Assembly (NCBI RefSeq): GCF_001513745.1
Contig: NZ_CP013380.1
Coordinates: forward strand, 2,480,001-2,544,000
DNA: 64,000 bases
Direction of reading: 5' to 3'
DNA from: Burkholderia humptydooensis
GTDB taxonomy: Bacteria; Pseudomonadota; Gammaproteobacteria; Burkholderiales; Burkholderiaceae
The notes beneath the pieces were generated by a model. That model ran no database searches. It was given only the letters and a program-made list of their open reading frames with translations, and was not told where the DNA came from. The position numbers were made by a program, and so were the translations under genes. Shown in pieces: positions 53,144 to 61,093 of the stretch. The first letter of the stretch is position 1, and each line of letters starts with the position of its first letter.

Positions 53144-54037
53144 TCAGTTCGGCTGAAACCGGGGCAATAGCTCCGCGAACCGATCGGCGAGCGTCCGGCG
53201 CGACCGCTTCGGCCAGATCGCCGTCAACGGAAATTCCGGCAGCGCTTGCCCGTCGGCCACCGGGCTGAAATCGACGCCTTCGAACGTCAGCGTCCGGATC
53301 GACGACGGCAGCAGCGACACGCCGCAGCCCGCCGCGACACAGGCGATCACGGTCAGCGTGCGATTCGCGTCCTGAACGACCTCGATCGGATGGCCCGCGA
53401 GCCGGAACGCGCTGAGGATCGCCGCGCGAATCGACGGCAACTGCTCGTGCGGAAACCAGATGAGCCCCGCGCGCGACAGTTCCCGCAGCGTGATCGAGCC
53501 GTCCGGCTGCCGCGGAAACGACTTCGGAGTCACGGCGATCAGCGGATCGCGCCGGATCAGCTTCTCGTGGACGGGGCCGCCGATCGCGACGGGCGTATGC
53601 AGAATGCCGATGTCGATCTCGCCTCGCTCGAGCGCGACGACCTGCTCCGCATTGCTCATCTCCCGCATCACGAGATCGACGCGCGGCGTCGCCGCGCGCA
53701 ACGCGCACACCGCGGCAGGCAACGTATCGAACAGCGCGGCCGACACGAAGCCGATGCTGAGCCGCCCTGCCCGCTGCGCGCCGATCTCGCTCGCGCGCCG
53801 CGCGGCGGCGTCCATCCGCGCGAGGCTCAGGCGAATGTCGTCGACGATCGCTTCGCCCGCCGTCGTCAGCGTTGCGCCGCGCCTCGAACGGTCGAACAGC
53901 TTCACGCCGAGTTCCCGCTCCATTTTCGTCAGCGCATGACTGAGCGCGGGCTGCGCGACGCCGAGGCGAATCGCCGCATGCGTGAGGCTGCCGGTATCGG
54001 CGATGGCCAGGAAATAACGTAGATGCTTGGATTCCAT
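53144..54037 (-). CDS. LysR-family regulator of the MFS/hydrolase unit
   Basis: A 297-residue LysR protein. The wHTH (MESKHLRYFLAIADTGSLTHAAIRLGVAQ, then LSHALTKMERELGVKLFDRSRRGATLT) is followed by the effector domain (about 90-295). The start is ATG 54037; the five codons before it (MRRVK) are poor. It is divergent from the MFS transporter and hydrolase genes with a 425-bp gap and probably senses their substrate. Confidence 0.9.
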   Translation of the reverse strand: MESKHLRYFLAIADTGSLTHAAIRLGVAQPALSHALTKMERELGVKLFDRSRRGATLTTAGEAIVDDIRLSLARMDAAARRASEIGAQRAGRLSIGFVSAALFDTLPAAVCALRAATPRVDLVMREMSNAEQVVALERGEIDIGILHTPVAIGGPVHEKLIRRDPLIAVTPKSFPRQPDGSITLRELSRAGLIWFPHEQLPSIRAAILSAFRLAGHPIEVVQDANRTLTVIACVAAGCGVSLLPSSIRTLTFEGVDFSPVADGQALPEFPLTAIWPKRSRRTLADRFAELLPRFQPN

Positions 54038-54462
54038 CTTCACTCTGCGCAATGAGACTGCTTTTTCGACGATCGTCGGCTAGCCGCTTCGCCACCGAAT
54101 AGACGGGCTGATTCGCGAATCCACGCTTTCATTCCGCACTCGCTCCGGATAGACGAATTTGACTCGTGAATTTTCAATTTATCGACCATTCAATCAAATA
54201 GAATTATCCGATCAATCATTTCGAATATTCGCCGCCACGCATCGCGTCGAACGAAAATTGCCGCACCCCGCGCAACGCAAACGTTGCCGAGTCTTTCCGC
54301 CCTGCACAAGCGGGTTCGACACGAAGCCCGTCATCATAATTTTCTTTTATCGATAATGCCCGGTTTCGTGATGCATTTGTCGTTTGCCGCTCGATAAAAT
54401 ATGGCGATATGATGCGGAATTTTTCTCAATCGCTTATTGCGAAATCATTCTGGAGAGTGCGA
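54038..54462. other. Divergent promoter region, LysR / MFS
   Basis: 425 bp between the divergent regulator and transporter genes, noticeably AT-rich in its middle. Short perfect palindromes ATTCGCGAAT (54111-54120) and CGAATATTCG (about 54222-54231) are present and could be regulator sites, but neither has the T-N11-A LysR form. No gene is seen. Confidence 0.45.
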
Positions 54463-55734
54463 GTGAGCTGGTACAAAGAAATATCGCCCGTGGAAAGACG
54501 CACGTTCAAGGGATGCTTTTCCGGCTGGGCGCTCGACGGCGTCGATACGCAGATGTTCAGCCTCGTGATTCCCGCGCTGCTCGCGTCGTGGAGCATCGGC
54601 AAGGGACAGGCGGGCCTGATCGGCGGCGCGACGCTCGCCGCGGGTGCGATCGGCGGCCTGCTCGCCGGCATGATCGCCGATCGCTTCGGCCGCGTGCGCG
54701 CGCTGCAGATCACCGTGTGCTGGTTCTCGCTGTTCACGTTCCTCAGCGCATTCGCGCAGAACTTCGAGCAGTTGCTCGCGCTGAAGACGCTGCAAGGGCT
54801 CGGCTTCGGCGGCGAATGGACGGCGGGCGCCGTGCTCCTGAGCGAAACGGTTCGCGCGCAGCATCGCGGCAAGGCGATGGGCATCGTGCAAAGCGCGTGG
54901 GGCTTCGGCTGGGGCGGCGCGGTGCTGCTCTACACGCTGGTCTTCTCGTGGCTGCCGCCCGAATGGGCGTGGCGCGTGCTGTTCGCGATCGGCGTGCTGC
55001 CCGCGCTGCTCGTGCTGTACATCCGGCGCGCCATCCCCGAGCCGCCGCGCGACGACGCGCGCGCGGCGGCGGCGGCCGCGGCCGCGTCGGCGCGCTCGTC
55101 GGCGAAGAGCATCTTCGATCCGGCGGTGCTCCGGATGACGATCGTCGGCGGCTTGATCGGCGTCGGCGCGCACGGCGGCTACCACGCGATCACGACCTGG
55201 CTGCCGACCTACCTGAAGATCGAGCGCCATCTGTCGGTGCTCGGCACGGGTGCATATCTCGCCGTGATCATCGTCGCGTTCATCGTCGGATGCATGACGA
55301 GCGCGTACCTGCAGGACCGCATCGGCCGCCGCAGGAACCTGATGCTGTTCGCCGCGTGCTGCGTCGTGACGGTCAACCTGTACGTGCTGCTGCCGCTCGA
55401 CAACGTCGCGATGCTGCTGCTCGGCTTCCCGCTCGGCTTCTTCGCGGCCGGCATCCCGGCCACGCTAGGCGCGCTCTTCAACGAGCTCTATCCGAGAAAC
55501 GTGCGCGGCCGCGGCGTCGGTTTCTGCTACAACTTCGGCCGCGTCGCGTCGGCGATCTTCCCGGTGCTCGTCGGACACATGGGCACATCGATGCCGCTCG
55601 GCGTCGCGCTCGGCATCGACGCGGGCATCGCGTACGGGCTCGTGTTCATCGCCGTGTGGTTCCTGCCCGAAACGCGCGCGCGCGATTTCCAGACGGCGCA
55701 ACCCGACGTCCGGGGCCGCGAAGCGGCACTGTAG
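54463..55734 (+). CDS. MFS transporter, aromatic acid:H+ symporter type
   Basis: A 423-residue, 12-helix importer. The start is GTG 54463, chosen because TGGAGAG lies 5 nt upstream; the frame opens earlier without such a signal. The GxxxDRxGR loop (GMIADRFGRVRAL) and GWALDGVDTQMF in helix 1 are typical of AAHS (PcaK/BenK-like) carriers of aromatic or dicarboxylic acids. The adjacent hydrolase, 53 bp on, suggests the substrate is an aromatic-derived acid such as a pyrone dicarboxylate. Confidence 0.88.
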   Translation: MSWYKEISPVERRTFKGCFSGWALDGVDTQMFSLVIPALLASWSIGKGQAGLIGGATLAAGAIGGLLAGMIADRFGRVRALQITVCWFSLFTFLSAFAQNFEQLLALKTLQGLGFGGEWTAGAVLLSETVRAQHRGKAMGIVQSAWGFGWGGAVLLYTLVFSWLPPEWAWRVLFAIGVLPALLVLYIRRAIPEPPRDDARAAAAAAAASARSSAKSIFDPAVLRMTIVGGLIGVGAHGGYHAITTWLPTYLKIERHLSVLGTGAYLAVIIVAFIVGCMTSAYLQDRIGRRRNLMLFAACCVVTVNLYVLLPLDNVAMLLLGFPLGFFAAGIPATLGALFNELYPRNVRGRGVGFCYNFGRVASAIFPVLVGHMGTSMPLGVALGIDAGIAYGLVFIAVWFLPETRARDFQTAQPDVRGREAAL

Positions 55735-55787
55735 ACGCGAGGCGGCGCGAAGCGGCCTATCGGGCGCCCGTCATTTCGTGGATTTTC

Positions 55788-56714
55788 ATGGATCAGGCAT
55801 CGAACGATCCGGCAGTCGAAACGATGGGCCGCCCCTTCGCAACGTGCGCGCGCGACGCACGCGATCCGCTCGTCGACGCCTGGTACGGGAACGGGCTTGC
55901 GCCGATCGAGGCCGTCGATTCGCACGCGCACGTGTTTCTGCGCAGCCTGCCGCGCATCCCGACCGCGCGGCATTCGCCGGAATACGACGCGACGCTCGAA
56001 TCTTACATCGCGCATCTGAGCGCGTGCGGCGTCACGCACGCCGTGCTCGTTCAGCCGAGCTTTCTCGGCACCGACAATCACTTCTTCGTCGACGTGCTCG
56101 CGCGCTATCCGCAGCGCTTTCGCGGCGTCGCGAGCGTGAATCCGTGCACGGCCGAGGACGAATTCGCTCGGCTCGAAGCGACGGACGTGGTCGGCATCCG
56201 CCTGAATCTCGTCGGCCTGCCGATTCCGGATTTCGCCGCGCCGCGCTGGCGCGCGCTGCTCGCGCGCGCGAACGCGCTCGGCTGGCATGTCGAGGTGCAC
56301 CGGCGCGCAGCCGATCTGCCTGCGATCATTCCCGCGCTGCTCGATCAATCGTGCTGCGTCGTGGTCGATCATTTCGGGCGGCCGGCGCCGCATCTCGGCA
56401 CGCGCGATCCCGGCTTCCGGTTTTTGCTGTCGATCGCCGGCACCGGGCAGGTCTGGGTCAAGCTCTCCGCCGCGTATCGCAACATCGTTTCGGGCGACGG
56501 CACTGCGTTCGGCACGCACGCGGCGCGCGCGCTGCTCGGCGCGTTTGCGCCGAACCGGCTCGTCTGGGGCAGCGACTGGCCGCATACGCAGCACCGCGAC
56601 CGGACCGACTACCGGACAACGCGCTCGGCGCTCGACGACTGGGTGCCCGATCCGCTTCTGCGGCGCATCATCCTCTGCGATTCGGCGCGCGCGCTGTTTC
56701 GCTTCGATCGCTAA
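55788..56714 (+). CDS. Amidohydrolase-superfamily hydrolase (2-pyrone-4,6-dicarboxylate lactonase-like)
   Basis: A 308-residue TIM-barrel protein. VDSHAHVFLRSLP carries the HxH motif, VVDHFGRPAPHLG the middle His, and LVWGSDWPHTQ the late Asp, in the order seen in LigI-type lactonases that open 2-pyrone-4,6-dicarboxylate. The start at ATG 55788 has only a weak ribosome site. It sits 53 bp after an aromatic-acid-type MFS gene and across from a LysR regulator, supporting a role in aromatic acid breakdown, though the exact substrate is inferred. Confidence 0.82.
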   Translation: MDQASNDPAVETMGRPFATCARDARDPLVDAWYGNGLAPIEAVDSHAHVFLRSLPRIPTARHSPEYDATLESYIAHLSACGVTHAVLVQPSFLGTDNHFFVDVLARYPQRFRGVASVNPCTAEDEFARLEATDVVGIRLNLVGLPIPDFAAPRWRALLARANALGWHVEVHRRAADLPAIIPALLDQSCCVVVDHFGRPAPHLGTRDPGFRFLLSIAGTGQVWVKLSAAYRNIVSGDGTAFGTHAARALLGAFAPNRLVWGSDWPHTQHRDRTDYRTTRSALDDWVPDPLLRRIILCDSARALFRFDR

Positions 56715-57206
56715 ACGACCGCGCGCGATGTGCCGACGCGCCGTCTCGTACGCCGCCCGCCCCCCGATGTATGCCAAAAATTTATGAATAACTCGGTCCG
56801 ATCCGCTGGTTCGCGTCGACGCCGGCCGCTAGAATTTTCATCTCGATGACGATGACCCGGGCCCTTGTTCGACGGGCTCTGTGCTCGAATGCGTGCCGAA
56901 CCGGCGCGCGATCGCGCGATCGCGCGGACACCGGACGTCACCGCGGATTTCGATTTTTCATCCCCGCACGCAGGCCTCGCTCGCGCTGCGCCCGTTTGCG
57001 CAACGCCATCGCTTGACGGCGGATGGCATCGCGATCGACGCCGAAACGGGATCGTGATTGTTCGCTTCACCCGCCGGCCGCCGCATCGGGCTTCGCTTCT
57101 TTCGATCGGCGGTCGACTTGCCGTCATTCGTCCAACACACAACTCTACATTTGCCGGCCGATACGGGACGCGATCGAATCCCGACAGGCAAGGGAGCTTT
57201 TTTTCG
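56715..57206. other. Intergenic region before the H-NS-like gene
   Basis: About 490 bp with several short frames on both strands but no family features. Less GC-rich runs near 56770-56850 and 57120-57200 may hold the promoter of the H-NS-like gene. The ribosome site AAGGGAG is at about 57190-57196. Confidence 0.4.
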
Positions 57207-57488
57207 ATGGAAACCTACCTCGACCTTCTGGTGGAACGAGAAGCCCTGATGATCAAGCTGGATGCGGCGCGCACGCAGGCGCGCAGCGCCGCGCTATCCG
57301 AAGTGAAGCGGATCGTCGAGGAATTCGAACTCACGACGCAGGAAGTGTTCGGCCGTGCGGGCGTGTTGCGCCGCCGCGGCAAGCTCAAGCCGAAGTACCG
57401 CGATCCGAAGACCGGCGCGACATGGAACGGCCGCGGCCGCCCGCCCTCATGGATCGCCGGGAAGGATCGCGCCGCGTTCGTCGCGTGA
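57207..57488 (+). CDS. H-NS-family DNA-binding protein (short)
   Basis: A 93-residue protein. A helical N-terminal half (METYLDLLVEREALMIKLDA ...), which would oligomerise, is followed by the H-NS C-terminal DNA-binding motif YRDPKTGATWNGRGRPPSWI. The motif's Gln/Arg-Gly-Arg loop is here GRGRPP. Such proteins silence AT-rich acquired DNA. AAGGGAG lies before ATG 57207. It is a single gene followed by its own terminator. Burkholderia genomes carry several such paralogues; which targets this one silences is unknown. Confidence 0.9.
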   Translation: METYLDLLVEREALMIKLDAARTQARSAALSEVKRIVEEFELTTQEVFGRAGVLRRRGKLKPKYRDPKTGATWNGRGRPPSWIAGKDRAAFVA

Positions 57489-57574
57489 CGCCGGCGAGGC
57501 GTGGCGCAACGGGGCGCGACGTCAAGCGGCAACGTTTGCTCGCACCGCGTGCGCTGCGCAGGCCGCAGCAAGAA

Positions 57575-57610
57575 AGCCCACACCGCTCGCCCGAACCGTG
57601 TGGGCTTTTT
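57575..57610 (+). terminator. Rho-independent terminator after the H-NS-like gene
   Basis: The stem AGCCCACAC (57575-57583) pairs with GTGTGGGCT (57598-57606) across a 14-nt loop, followed by TTTTT. It lies 86 bp past the H-NS-like stop. On the minus strand it could also stop the convergent lipoprotein transcript, but there only a short T-run follows. Confidence 0.85.
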
Positions 57611-57695
57611 CGTTGCATTCGGCGCGGCCCGACAGACAGACGCACAATCGACGATCCCGCCGCGTGCGACGCGCAGCCGCAACGGCGTCCGGCCG

Positions 57696-57998
57696 TCAGA
57701 ACGCCGGATGGCACTCGAACGCGAGTTGCGCGCGCCCCTGCGAGCCGCTGCCGCGATCGACGGATTCCCGCTTCACGCTCGCCTGCATGCCGCGCTGCGC
57801 GCAGTAGTTCGTCGCTTCGTTGACGGCTCGCTCGTGCGCGCCCGCCCACGACAGTAGAATGCCGCGCGAGTTCGAATCGACGGTGTAGACGTTCGGGGTT
57901 TCAGTCGCGCTGATGTCGGATGCGCTCGAGCATGCGGCAAGCAGCAGCGCGCAGAGCGCGATTGATAAGGACGACGATTTGAGAACGCGTGGTTTCAA
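57696..57998 (-). CDS. Small lipoprotein (TTG start)
   Basis: About 100 residues if it starts at TTG 57998. The leader LKPRVLKSSSLSIALCALLLAAC ends in lipobox LAAC, with Cys at 23. The mature domain (SSASDISATETPNVYTVD ... NYCAQRGMQASVKRESVDRG ... RAQLAFECHPAF) has two Cys and looks globular. An upstream ATG at 58076 is possible but would give an unusually long leader. No family is recognised. It is convergent with the H-NS-like gene. Confidence 0.6.
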   Translation of the reverse strand: MKPRVLKSSSLSIALCALLLAACSSASDISATETPNVYTVDSNSRGILLSWAGAHERAVNEATNYCAQRGMQASVKRESVDRGSGSQGRAQLAFECHPAF

Positions 57999-58269
57999 TT
58001 TTGCAAGCGTGCTCTTCGAGCAGACCGGGAACAATGAGACACGTGAAAGTATGCCGCGCTCCGCCCGATAGATCATTCCCGTTACGCTTAACAGTCCGTT
58101 TCGCTGATGCAAACAATGCGCGGCGCCTGCGTGGCGCTTCGTCAGCCTCGCCGGTTTTTTTCCTGCTTGCGTGCGCGCCGGACATTGACCACGCAACGGA
58201 GCGCAGCGGCCGGGCTGCTCACGATGTGGGACGAATCGCCCGCCTCGCGACGCAATACATGCGCGGCAC

Positions 58270-58286
58270 TCCATAGGCATGGCCTA
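58270..58286. promoter_or_regulatory. Palindrome CATAGG-N5-CCTATG (LysR-type operator candidate)
   Basis: CATAGGCATGGCCTATG is a perfect 6-bp inverted repeat with a 5-nt spacer. It contains both T-N11-A and ATA-N9-TAT. The identical arms and spacer length occur at 60099-60115, in the LysR/dehydratase promoter region. It lies 156 bp before the alpha/beta hydrolase gene and upstream of the small lipoprotein gene on the other strand. Confidence 0.5.
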
Positions 58287-58442
58287 TGCCGGGCAGAGGA
58301 AGCCCGTTCTATCGCTTCGTTCGCAGGACAGCGAAAATAGCGACATCGGCCATGCTCCACGCCTCGAGCGCACCCGACGCTCGCGCTTCGGATTCCGCTC
58401 GCCCGAACGCCAAACGCACTCAACCCACTTTTATCGCACACG

Positions 58443-59099
58443 ATGGACTTCTTCAGTCCGAATACGACTGGCACGATGCTTCATGGCGATGCCGGCCGCA
58501 TCGACGCATTCGTCGACGCGCCGCCCGGCGACGTGCGCGGCATCGCCGTCGTCACGCATCCTCACCCGCTACAGGGCGGCGATGCCGGACACAAGATTCC
58601 TCGCGCGCTCGCCCGCGTCTTTCAGCTATATGGCTGGCTCTCGATCCGGCCGAATTTCCGCGGCGTCGGCGGCAGCGAAGGCACGCACGACGCCGGCAAC
58701 GGCGAAACCGGCGATACGCTCGCGATCGTCGAGGCCGTGCGCCGCGCGCATCCCGGCAAGCCCGTCGCGCTCGCGGGCTTCTCGTTCGGCGCGTTCGTGC
58801 AGGCGCGGGTCGCGCGGGCGCTGATCGACGCCGGCGCACCGCCCGCGTGCACGGTGCTCGCGGGCGTTCCGTTCGGCACCGTGCAGGGCGAGCGCCAATA
58901 CGACACGCCCGCTGCGCCGGACGGCACGCTCGTCGTTCACGGCGAATCGGACGCGGTCGTCCCGCTTGCGAGCGTGATGGCGTGGGCGCGTCCGCAGCGG
59001 CTGCCGGTCGTCGTCGTGCCGGGCGCGAACCATTTCTTCACCGGCTGCCTCGGCATGTTCGTGTCGGTCGTCGAGCGGCACGTCGCGTCGTTGCGATAG
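58443..59099 (+). CDS. Alpha/beta hydrolase (COG2945 type)
   Basis: A 218-residue hydrolase. VTHPHPLQGGDAGH near the N-terminus is characteristic of the COG2945 group. The nucleophile is S114 in GFSFG, followed by Asp in VVHGESDAVVPL and His in VPGANHFFTG. It probably hydrolyses an ester or thioester. A palindrome matching the one at 60099 lies upstream, so it could be under the neighbouring LysR regulator. It is convergent with that LysR gene, 24 bp away. Confidence 0.88.
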   Translation: MDFFSPNTTGTMLHGDAGRIDAFVDAPPGDVRGIAVVTHPHPLQGGDAGHKIPRALARVFQLYGWLSIRPNFRGVGGSEGTHDAGNGETGDTLAIVEAVRRAHPGKPVALAGFSFGAFVQARVARALIDAGAPPACTVLAGVPFGTVQGERQYDTPAAPDGTLVVHGESDAVVPLASVMAWARPQRLPVVVVPGANHFFTGCLGMFVSVVERHVASLR

Positions 59100-59123
59100 C
59101 GATTCGCGGCCCGCGGCCGGCCG

Positions 59124-60074
59124 TCACGCGGCCGAATCGGTGCGCGCACGCAACGCGATGCCGGCCCACACGCCGCTGTCCGCGAGTTCCGCGATCAGTT
59201 CGACGATCGTCTCGCGCACCGCGAGCGCGGCCGAGCTCACGGGCGACGTGTTCGACCAGCACAGGCTCGCCGGACGCCGGACCTCGGGATCGACCAGGCG
59301 GCGCATCTTCGGCCGGTTCGCCGCGTCGCGCAGCGCCAGCGCCGATGCGGGCAGGATCGTGCACGCGGCGCCCGATTGCGCGATCGACAGCAGCGTCGGC
59401 AGCGAATCGATGTCGGCGACGATGTTGAGCGGCACCTCCTCGCGCGCGAAGATCCGCTCGAGCAGCAGGCGCAGCCCGTTCGACACGCTCGGTGCGACGA
59501 GCGGCACGCCCGCGAGCGCAGCGAGTGCGCACGTGCGGGCGCGCGGCGCCACGGCGCCGCCCGGCTCGCCGAGCAGATACAGCGCCTCGTCGAGCACGGG
59601 CATCGCGGTGATGCCCGTCGTGTTCGATTCGCGAAACAGGATCGCCAGATCGAGCCGGCCGTTCGCGAGCAGTTCGTTGATGTAGCCGCTCATGCTTTCG
59701 AAGAGTTGCAGGCGAATGCCCGGATAGCGCACGCGCACCCGTTCGAACACCGGCATCGCGAGCACGGACGCCATCGTCGTCGGAAAGCCCACGGCGACGG
59801 TCCCCGATTCCGCGCCCGCGCCTTCGCGCACTTCCTGCCGCAATTGATCCATCTGCCGCAGCACGAGCCGCGCGTGACGATAGAGCGCCTGCCCCGCCGC
59901 CGTCGGCTTCACGCCCTGCGGGCTGCGCACGAGCAGCGCGACGCCGAGATCGTCCTCGAGCTTCGCGACCTGCTGGCTCAGCGAAGGCTGCGCGACGTAC
60001 AGCTTCTCCGCCGCTTTGCCGAGGCTGCCGTACTCGACGATACTGACGAAATAACGAAGCTGACGGACGTCCAT
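59124..60074 (-). CDS. LysR-family regulator (Nac-like N-terminus)
   Basis: A 316-residue LysR protein. The N-terminal domain MDVRQLRYFVSIVEYGSLGKAAEKLYVAQ, then LSQQVAKLEDDLGVALLVRSPQGVKPT, resembles NAC-type LysR members. The effector domain spans about 90-300. The start at ATG 60074 is supported by the family N-terminus rather than by a ribosome site. It is divergent from the dehydratase/dehydrogenase/CoA-transferase operon, and a palindrome fitting ATA-N9-TAT lies between them. Confidence 0.9.
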   Translation of the reverse strand: MDVRQLRYFVSIVEYGSLGKAAEKLYVAQPSLSQQVAKLEDDLGVALLVRSPQGVKPTAAGQALYRHARLVLRQMDQLRQEVREGAGAESGTVAVGFPTTMASVLAMPVFERVRVRYPGIRLQLFESMSGYINELLANGRLDLAILFRESNTTGITAMPVLDEALYLLGEPGGAVAPRARTCALAALAGVPLVAPSVSNGLRLLLERIFAREEVPLNIVADIDSLPTLLSIAQSGAACTILPASALALRDAANRPKMRRLVDPEVRRPASLCWSNTSPVSSAALAVRETIVELIAELADSGVWAGIALRARTDSAA

Positions 60075-60098
60075 CGCGCTGCCTGTCGGTCGAAAAGG

Positions 60099-60115
60099 CA
60101 TAGGATACGCCTATG
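60099..60115. promoter_or_regulatory. Palindrome CATAGG-N5-CCTATG in the LysR/dehydratase intergenic region
   Basis: CATAGGATACGCCTATG is a perfect 6-bp inverted repeat with a 5-nt spacer. It fits T-N11-A, the general LysR-site form, and ATA-N9-TAT, the consensus of the NAC regulator. It lies 25 bp upstream of the LysR start and 102 bp before the dehydratase gene, the expected place for an autoregulatory and activating site. Confidence 0.62.
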
Positions 60116-60216
60116 TCCGGCACATTCAATCGGTATTTCCCGTGCGCCGCCGGTTCACCTAAAGTCGTCTCCATTCCAAGCCAATCCGCCCGGCCCGCCG
60201 GGCGACGGAGACGGCC

Positions 60217-61065
60217 ATGCGCGCCACCCCAGCCGAGCGCCGCGACGACGCGCTCCGGATCGTCACCGACCTCGTTTCCCCCGCTCCCGCCGCCGCGCTC
60301 GCCGCCACGCTCGATCGCGACGCGCATCCGCGCGCCGGCGACCCGCTGCCGCCGCTATGGCACTGGCTGTACTTCTGGACGGCCGCGCGGCAATCGTCGC
60401 TCGGCGGCGACGGCCATCCGCGCACGGGAGGCTTCCTGCCGGATCCAGGCTTGCCGCGCCGGATGGCGGCGGGCGGACGCGTGCGCTTTATCGCGCCGCT
60501 CGCGATCGGCTCGAGCGCAACGCGCACGTCGCGCGTCGCATCACTCGAGCGCAAGGCCGGCCGCAGCGGCCGGCTCGCGTTCGTCACGGTCGAGCACCGG
60601 ATCGAGTCGAGCGGCGCGCTTGCGATTCACGAGGAGCAGGACATCGTCTATCGCGAGCCCGCCGAGCCGGGCGCACCGTCGCCGCCGCGTCAGGCCGCGC
60701 CCGACGGCGCGCACTGGCAACGCGAGATCGCGCCCGCCGAAACGCTTCTCTTCCGCTATTCGGCGCTGACCTTCAACGGCCACCGCATCCACTACGACCG
60801 CGCATACGCGCAGCATGCGGAAGGCTATCCGGACCTCGTCGTTCACGGCCCGCTGATCGCGACGCTGCTGCTCGATCTCGTGTCGCGATCGATGCCGGAT
60901 GCGGTCGTCACGGACTACGCGTACAAGGCCGTGCGCCCCGCCTTCGTCGGCCGCGCGCTCACGCTGTGCGGCCGGCTTGCGCCCGACGGCCGGTCGGCCG
61001 AGCTGTGGGCGAAGGATCACGAAGGATCGCTGACGATGTCCGCGCGCGCGTCCCTCGTGCGATAA
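60217..61065 (+). CDS. FAS1-like/MaoC-type dehydratase (mesaconyl-CoA hydratase-like)
   Basis: A 282-residue double-hotdog protein. The N-terminal FAS1-like dehydratase half (to about 165: PPLWHWLYFWTAARQSSLGGDGHP, MAAGGRVRFIAPL) is followed by a MaoC-type half with the catalytic-site pattern LFRYSALTFNGHRIHYDRAYA and VHGPLIATLLL. It adds water to, or removes it from, an enoyl-CoA, like mesaconyl-C4-CoA hydratase. GACGGAG precedes the ATG. It is first in the operon with acyl-CoA dehydrogenase and CoA-transferase. Confidence 0.86.
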   Translation: MRATPAERRDDALRIVTDLVSPAPAAALAATLDRDAHPRAGDPLPPLWHWLYFWTAARQSSLGGDGHPRTGGFLPDPGLPRRMAAGGRVRFIAPLAIGSSATRTSRVASLERKAGRSGRLAFVTVEHRIESSGALAIHEEQDIVYREPAEPGAPSPPRQAAPDGAHWQREIAPAETLLFRYSALTFNGHRIHYDRAYAQHAEGYPDLVVHGPLIATLLLDLVSRSMPDAVVTDYAYKAVRPAFVGRALTLCGRLAPDGRSAELWAKDHEGSLTMSARASLVR

Positions 61066-61093
61066 CGCATTTCGAAGATCGAACGAACCACTC

